Source: JBJYIN01 sp046237015 (GTDB taxonomy: Bacteria > Pseudomonadota > Gammaproteobacteria > Enterobacterales > Enterobacteriaceae). Taken from it: a stretch of 64,000 nucleotides of DNA. The notes under the pieces are model-generated. The model worked only from the letters and a program-made list of their open reading frames with translations. It made no database searches and was not told the DNA's origin. Positions 60,090 through 64,000 of the stretch are shown here, in pieces. Where the stretch lies: contig NZ_JBJYIN010000011.1 in NCBI RefSeq assembly GCF_046237015.1, forward strand, positions 1 to 64,000, written 5' to 3'. A program made the translations under genes and the position numbers. Every line of letters starts with the position of its first letter. Position 1 is the stretch's first letter.

Positions 60090-60833
60090 TTACTGCGGTA
60101 GTACGGTTGCGGCTTTCTCGAGTGTGTGACTGGTCAGTTTCATATAACGTGCAGACTGACGTTGCTGATGTACGATTTCCCCTGTTTTTCTCATACCGCC
60201 TCCCGATGTGTATTCCCACATCACCAATCTATTCAGCGTGGGAACACGTGCGCATGCCCATGCCAGATAGTCATCAATATCGCTGATGACTTCAACCGCG
60301 GGAATTTCATTTGAACGTAACCGGCCTGATGCGGGATGTAATCTGAGATTTTCAGGACGATACCCGTTCTGGGTAGGGATTTTTATCAAAGACTGACGGA
60401 TAGTACACAGTTGTGTAGCGGCTTCCAGCGGATCGTGCTGGGCGTCAATCCAGGCTTTTTCTGCCTGCGTCTGAGCCTGCATTGAATGCGGAACCTGATT
60501 ATTCGGTCGAACGTGTACAATCTCGATATCCATACCGACAAGTCCGTCTTCACTGAGCAGAATGGCAATCGTATTGCCGGCATAGCCCAAACTAAAATGG
60601 GGAAGATGCGAATCGGCAAAGTAAGGTCGACCATCGGGAGATGAAAATAAGGGCGGCAGTATGGGGTAGCCGAAAAAGTAGAACATCATTTCAGCCAATA
60701 ATGCCCGACTTTTCAGGTAGCGTTCACGACGCTTCGCTGAGAAACTCAACGTTGATGAAATCAGCTTATCTGATAGTCGTTGCAGGTCGGGAAGCGCTTC
60801 CGTGCTGGTCCACCTGACAAAATGACAGGTCAT
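60090..60833 (-). CDS. phosphopantetheinyl-transferase-like protein (divergent, AcpT-like)
   Basis: Protein of 247 residues related to Sfp/AcpT-type 4'-phosphopantetheinyl transferases. Family features are KRRERYLKSRALLAEMM, SSPDGRPYF and the metal-binding LVGMDIEIV (about 100). Two usual motifs are altered: the SHS of the CoA site reads LGY in FSLGYAGNTIAILLS, and the W-T-X-KEA-X-X-K helix reads CTIRQSLIK, losing the Glu. It may be inactive or specialised. E. coli AcpT is about 195 residues, so the C-terminus here is extended by about 50. It is flanked by two repeat copies. Confidence 0.72.
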   Translation of the reverse strand: MTCHFVRWTSTEALPDLQRLSDKLISSTLSFSAKRRERYLKSRALLAEMMFYFFGYPILPPLFSSPDGRPYFADSHLPHFSLGYAGNTIAILLSEDGLVGMDIEIVHVRPNNQVPHSMQAQTQAEKAWIDAQHDPLEAATQLCTIRQSLIKIPTQNGYRPENLRLHPASGRLRSNEIPAVEVISDIDDYLAWACARVPTLNRLVMWEYTSGGGMRKTGEIVHQQRQSARYMKLTSHTLEKAATVLPQ

Positions 60834-61195
60834 TGTTCACTCCGTGATAATGGTAAAAACGACGACTCATTTGGGCCTGCCTCAAACACCTCTATCTCAT
60901 ATTGATAAAAGGCGTGAGTGTGAATTTTCCTGATACCAGCCAAAACAGCATCGAAACAGGGCGGGTAGCTTATCGCGTACCGAGTGTATCCGATACATCT
61001 TAGCAGACTAATATATGAACTAAAGAAAAATTGACGGATAAATCTTCGACTATTATTTATTAGGTAAACCGATTTTCCGGCTAACTCGCCTTTTTTATGA
61101 CGATAAGCGCTTCCCCTGAATGTATGCAGGAGACACGTTCGTTCTTTTATCAATCCGTTTTTTATCAATCGTAGAAAAAACACAAGATGTGCTTT
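60834..61195. other. intergenic region upstream of the PPTase-like gene
   Basis: These 362 bases lack a supportable gene. A 117-codon minus-strand ORF (60830-61183) spans them but has no recognisable domain or clear ribosome site and overlaps the start of the next gene. The region probably holds the PPTase-like gene's promoter. Confidence 0.45.
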
Positions 61196-61337
61196 TATCC
61201 CTGTCCTATTTCAAGTTGCTGGTGCGTTGGTTGTATTCGTCACCCGTCCATCCGTGGGTCTTTTCCTAAAGGGCCAACACCATGTGTTGGCCAAAACGTT
61301 AACGTGTTTGTCCTGCAACTCGAATGATTTAGGGTAT
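61196..61337. repeat. 142-bp dispersed palindromic repeat, copy 2
   Basis: It starts TATCCCTGTCCTATTTCAAG and ends GCAACTCGAATGATTTAGGG, inverted termini of the same family as 59813-60083, in the same orientation. The first 60 bases parallel copy 1 (TTGCTGGTGCGTTGG, then CCGTCCATC). The interior has a perfect 9-bp hairpin GGCCAACAC/GTGTTGGCC (61272-61292). It is an internally shortened member. Confidence 0.78.
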
Positions 61338-61368
61338 CGATGTGAAGGGCGGTGGCGGTATTTTATGA

Positions 61369-61896
61369 CTAAAACAGCCTAATATCCCGGTAACCCTGTG
61401 CGGAACGCCGTTGTTTCTCATCGGTTTTTTTTCGCAACTCATCCGTTGTCACTAACCTTAACGCCGACGTTGGGCAGACTTTGACGCAGGAAGGGCTGTC
61501 AGCAACGTCAACACACAAATCACACTTATGAACTTCACTTTTTGTCAGCGCCTGCTCATTGTTTGTTTCTGCCGTGACTACCACATTTATTGCTCCGAAC
61601 GGGCAGGCGATCATGCAGCTTTTACAACCGATACAGCGTGATTGAATCACCTGAATACTGTCGCGATCGCGAACTAATGCGTCATGAGGACAGACGCTGG
61701 CACAGGGTGCATTTTCACATTGATGGCAGAGGACCGGTACGCTAACGCGAGAGCTTTTTATCACTTTTAAACGAGGAAAAAAGTGTGTGGATCGCAGTTT
61801 CGCGCTATTACCATGGGTGTGTGCGACCGCGCATGCTATTTCGCAGGTTCTGCAGCCGATACACTTCTCTGCATCGGCGATAACAAATTGATTCAT
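61369..61896 (-). CDS. 4Fe-4S ferredoxin-type protein (HydN-like)
   Basis: Electron-transfer protein of 175 residues, the length of E. coli HydN, with four Cys clusters: CIGCRTCEIAC (about 12-22), CHQCENAPCASVCP, CIGCKSCMIACP and CDLCVDVADSPSCVKVCP. It probably binds four [4Fe-4S] clusters. It overlaps the upstream aegA by 4 bases and resembles the N-terminal domain of AegA, so the pair likely functions together in anaerobic electron transfer. Whether it is the HydN or YsaA orthologue is not clear. Confidence 0.85.
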   Translation of the reverse strand: MNQFVIADAEKCIGCRTCEIACAVAHTHGNSAKLRSTHFFPRLKVIKSSRVSVPVLCHQCENAPCASVCPHDALVRDRDSIQVIQSRCIGCKSCMIACPFGAINVVVTAETNNEQALTKSEVHKCDLCVDVADSPSCVKVCPTSALRLVTTDELRKKTDEKQRRSAQGYRDIRLF

Positions 61897-63917
61897 GGCA
61901 GCGTTTCCTCTCGGGATGAATTGAAATCAGAGGCGAGAGAGGTTGCCGGTGTTGCTGATGGACAGGTCTTTAACCCCATGGCTTCAATCATGCCCATTGC
62001 CGCTTTACGGCCATCAGCAATCGCGGTGACGACCAGGTCGGCTCCGCGTACGGCGTCTCCGCCTGCAAAAATCTGCGGGTGATTGGTTTGGCAAGGGATG
62101 TGGCCGCTGGCCGGTGCAGTAATATGTCCCCAGCTATCTAAACTGACATCCGCTTCTTCCAGCCAGGGCATGCTGTGTGCCTGAAAACCAAAGGCGGTGA
62201 TCACGGCGTCGGCGGGTTGTATAAACTCGGAGCCAGGAATGGGGCGAGGGCGTCGACGTCCACTGGCATCGGGAGCGCCTAACTCTGTACGAATGAAGCT
62301 GATACCACAAACGGCTCCCTGCTCGTTCAGGCAAATTTTTTGCGGTTGCACGTTGAACATAAATTCAGCGCCTTCCTCCCGGGAATTTTTCACTTCCTTT
62401 TTTGAGCCAGGCATATTGGCTTCGTCACGACGGTATGCGCAGGTAACAGTGACCGCACCCTGGCGGACGGACGTTCGCAGGCAATCCATTGCCGTGTCTC
62501 CGCCACCCAGAACCACTACGCGTTTTCCCTCCATAGAGATATAAGGTTCTTCTGCGAGTTCGGGTAATCCCATGATGTGTTTTGTGTTGGCAATAAGGAA
62601 AGGGAGCGCATCGAAAACACCGGAAGCCTCTTCATTTTCAAGGCCTGCTTTCATTGAGCGATACGTGCCCACACCGAGAAATACCGTATCAAATTCGTTC
62701 AGGATTTGAGTGAACGAGATATCTTTACCTATTTCGGTATTTAATTGAAATTCGATCCCCATTGCGCTGAACACTTCACGGCGGTGGGTTAGAACGTGTT
62801 TATCCAGTTTGAAAGAAGGAATGCCAAACGTCAGGAGCCCGCCGATTTCAGGGTGGCGATCGAACACGACTGCCTGAACTCCATTGCGTGCCAGAACGTC
62901 GGCACAGGCCAACCCCGCAGGCCCCGCGCCAATAATGGCGGCCCGTTTGCCGCTTGGCACCACCTGCGTCATATCCGGTGTCCAACCCATTTTCATTGCG
63001 GTATCGGTAATGTAACGCTCTATGTTGCCGACGGTGACCGCTCCGTATTCTTTGCCCAGCGTACAGGAACCTTCACATAGCCGATCTTGCGGGCAAACCC
63101 GGCCACAAATTTCCGGTAGGCTGCTGGTCTGGTGAGAGAGTTCGACGGCTTCCAGAATCCGTCCTTGCTTGGCCAGATTTAATAATTCAGGAATATTGTT
63201 GTGTAGTGGGCAGGTCCACTCACAGATAGAATGTTTTCCACAAGCGAGGCAGCGATCGGCCTGATCCTGAGTTTGTTGCGGGGTGAAGCCGTGATAAATC
63301 TCATCGAAAGTGGTTTTTCGTTGAACCAACGGTTTCTTTTCCGCATCAAGTCGTGGCCAATTTTTTCTGTGATTCAGTGGGTTACGTGGCTCGGATTTGC
63401 CTGTGGGGATTGAGCGTTGCCAGTGTGAGGAAGAACGTAGTGCCATGTTTTGCTGTTTCTCACGGCGTCGGGCTTCTAATATTTGTTCGCTCACTAGCTG
63501 TAGCGCCTGTGTCGGGCAGGCTTCTACACAGGCCTGTCCCTGTGGGCGATCGGCACAAAGATCGCATTTATGGGCGGCGGCGGTGCGCGTTGTTCTGTCG
63601 GTTACCACCGACATCGCACCAAATGGGCAGGCTAATACACAGGTTTTGCAACCGATGCACTTTTCTTTAATGATTTGAATACTATCGTTTTTTCTTACCA
63701 ATGCTTGCGTTGGGCAAACGCTGGCGCAGGGTGCGTCTTCACAGTGGCGACAGGTAACGGCGGAGCGTAATTCGTGCGAATTAAAAGCCTTTATCCTTGG
63801 CTGGAACATGTCTACGCTGGTTGGATACTGCTCGTCGTTGTGTGAAATCACACAGGCAATTTCACAGGCGCGACACCCCATACAGTCCTGAGCACTGACA
63901 ATAACAAACCGATTCAT
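61893..63917 (-). CDS. aegA: AegA-type iron-sulfur oxidoreductase
   Basis: Fused oxidoreductase of 674 residues (E. coli AegA 659). The N-terminal 160 residues are a HydN-like ferredoxin with CMGCRACEIAC, CEDAPCASVCP, CIGCKTCVLACP and CDLCADRPQG. The C-terminal part is like the glutamate synthase small subunit: a Cys-rich linker (CLACGKHSICEWTCPLHNN), an FAD loop IIGAGPAGLACADVLARNG and an NAD(P) loop VVVLGGGDTAMDC. E. coli AegA has been tied to anaerobic urate degradation. The ATG at 63917 follows GGGAGAGGGT. It lies near the adenine permease, a possible purine link. Confidence 0.9.
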   Translation of the reverse strand: MNRFVIVSAQDCMGCRACEIACVISHNDEQYPTSVDMFQPRIKAFNSHELRSAVTCRHCEDAPCASVCPTQALVRKNDSIQIIKEKCIGCKTCVLACPFGAMSVVTDRTTRTAAAHKCDLCADRPQGQACVEACPTQALQLVSEQILEARRREKQQNMALRSSSHWQRSIPTGKSEPRNPLNHRKNWPRLDAEKKPLVQRKTTFDEIYHGFTPQQTQDQADRCLACGKHSICEWTCPLHNNIPELLNLAKQGRILEAVELSHQTSSLPEICGRVCPQDRLCEGSCTLGKEYGAVTVGNIERYITDTAMKMGWTPDMTQVVPSGKRAAIIGAGPAGLACADVLARNGVQAVVFDRHPEIGGLLTFGIPSFKLDKHVLTHRREVFSAMGIEFQLNTEIGKDISFTQILNEFDTVFLGVGTYRSMKAGLENEEASGVFDALPFLIANTKHIMGLPELAEEPYISMEGKRVVVLGGGDTAMDCLRTSVRQGAVTVTCAYRRDEANMPGSKKEVKNSREEGAEFMFNVQPQKICLNEQGAVCGISFIRTELGAPDASGRRRPRPIPGSEFIQPADAVITAFGFQAHSMPWLEEADVSLDSWGHITAPASGHIPCQTNHPQIFAGGDAVRGADLVVTAIADGRKAAMGMIEAMGLKTCPSATPATSLASDFNSSREETLP

Positions 63918-64000
63918 ACCCTCTCCCCACACAATATACCTAAAAGGAACACAGAGGTGACGAAGTAAGCACAGGCTGTCAGGCCGGATTTTACTGCGCA
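63918..64000. other. aegA upstream end of window
   Basis: The last 83 bases hold the aegA ribosome site and the start of its upstream region. I see no gene and no confident promoter before the window ends. Confidence 0.4.

Noticed and set aside
60830..61183. 117-codon minus-strand ORF upstream of the PPTase-like gene
   Set aside because: No domain, weak start context, and it overlaps the start of the neighbouring gene; composition looks like non-coding DNA.

Overview
The window is chromosomal DNA around the replication origin of an enterobacterium, most likely a soft-rot Pectobacterium or close relative. The evidence is a core gene order that matches the E. coli oriC region (rbs, kup, ravA-viaA, asnA/asnC, mioC, oriC, mnmG-rsmG, atpIBEFHAGDC, glmUS, pstSCAB-phoU, yieH, adenine permease), combined with a family 9 pectate lyase of the PelX type that has a near-consensus KdgR operator, as expected of a pectin-degrading plant pathogen. 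The species is an inference; no 16S rRNA gene lies in the window.

Layout. Bases 1-59 are the P1 promoter and upstream element of an rRNA operon reading left, out of the window. 133-5951 (minus) is the complete ribose operon rbsDACBKR, with two LacI-type palindromic operators in front of rbsD. 6154-8817 holds visP (ygiW) divergent from the two-component system qseBC, sitting between rbs and kup, where E. coli has neither. A 106-bp imperfect palindrome separates qseC from the convergent kup. ravA-viaA, asnA, asnC and mioC lead to oriC (about 16411-16680), followed by mnmG and rsmG. A 620-bp spacer with a perfect CRP-type palindrome, a good sigma-70 promoter and a possible 30-codon ORF precedes the nine-gene ATP synthase operon (19991-26910).

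Three accessory blocks interrupt the ancestral order. pelX (26993-29212) lies between atpC and glmU. A small lipoprotein gene and a 17-gene aryl polyene (APE) biosynthesis operon (33204-48410) lie between glmS, immediately after its attTn7-type 3' end, and pstS. An amino-acid ABC transporter without an ATPase gene lies between phoU and yieH. The APE operon encodes head-group activation (ApeH), two carrier proteins (ApeE, ApeF), ketosynthases and a chain-length-factor-like protein (ApeO, ApeR, ApeC), a ketoreductase (ApeQ), two dehydratases (ApeI, ApeP), methyl-, acyl- and glycosyltransferase-type enzymes (ApeB, ApeD, ApeJ), a thioesterase (ApeK), and an envelope export set (ApeL LolA-like, ApeM MMPL, ApeN lipoprotein). 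Almost every gene overlaps the next; the one real gap, before apeQ, is filled by a 14-codon minigene with overlaps at both ends, made from a 21-bp tandem repeat.

The right end has the Pho-box-controlled pstSCAB-phoU operon, the orphan ABC transporter genes, yieH and an adenine permease. It closes with a divergent phosphopantetheinyl-transferase-like gene flanked by two direct copies of a palindromic dispersed repeat, and an iron-sulfur pair (hydN-like, aegA).

The least ordinary items are the apeP-apeQ minigene, the PPTase-like gene with altered catalytic motifs between repeats, the 22-bp palindrome holding both stop codons of two convergent genes, the candidate small membrane protein before atpI, and the structured glmU-glmS spacer. 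I found no CRISPR array, transposase, prophage or toxin-antitoxin system.
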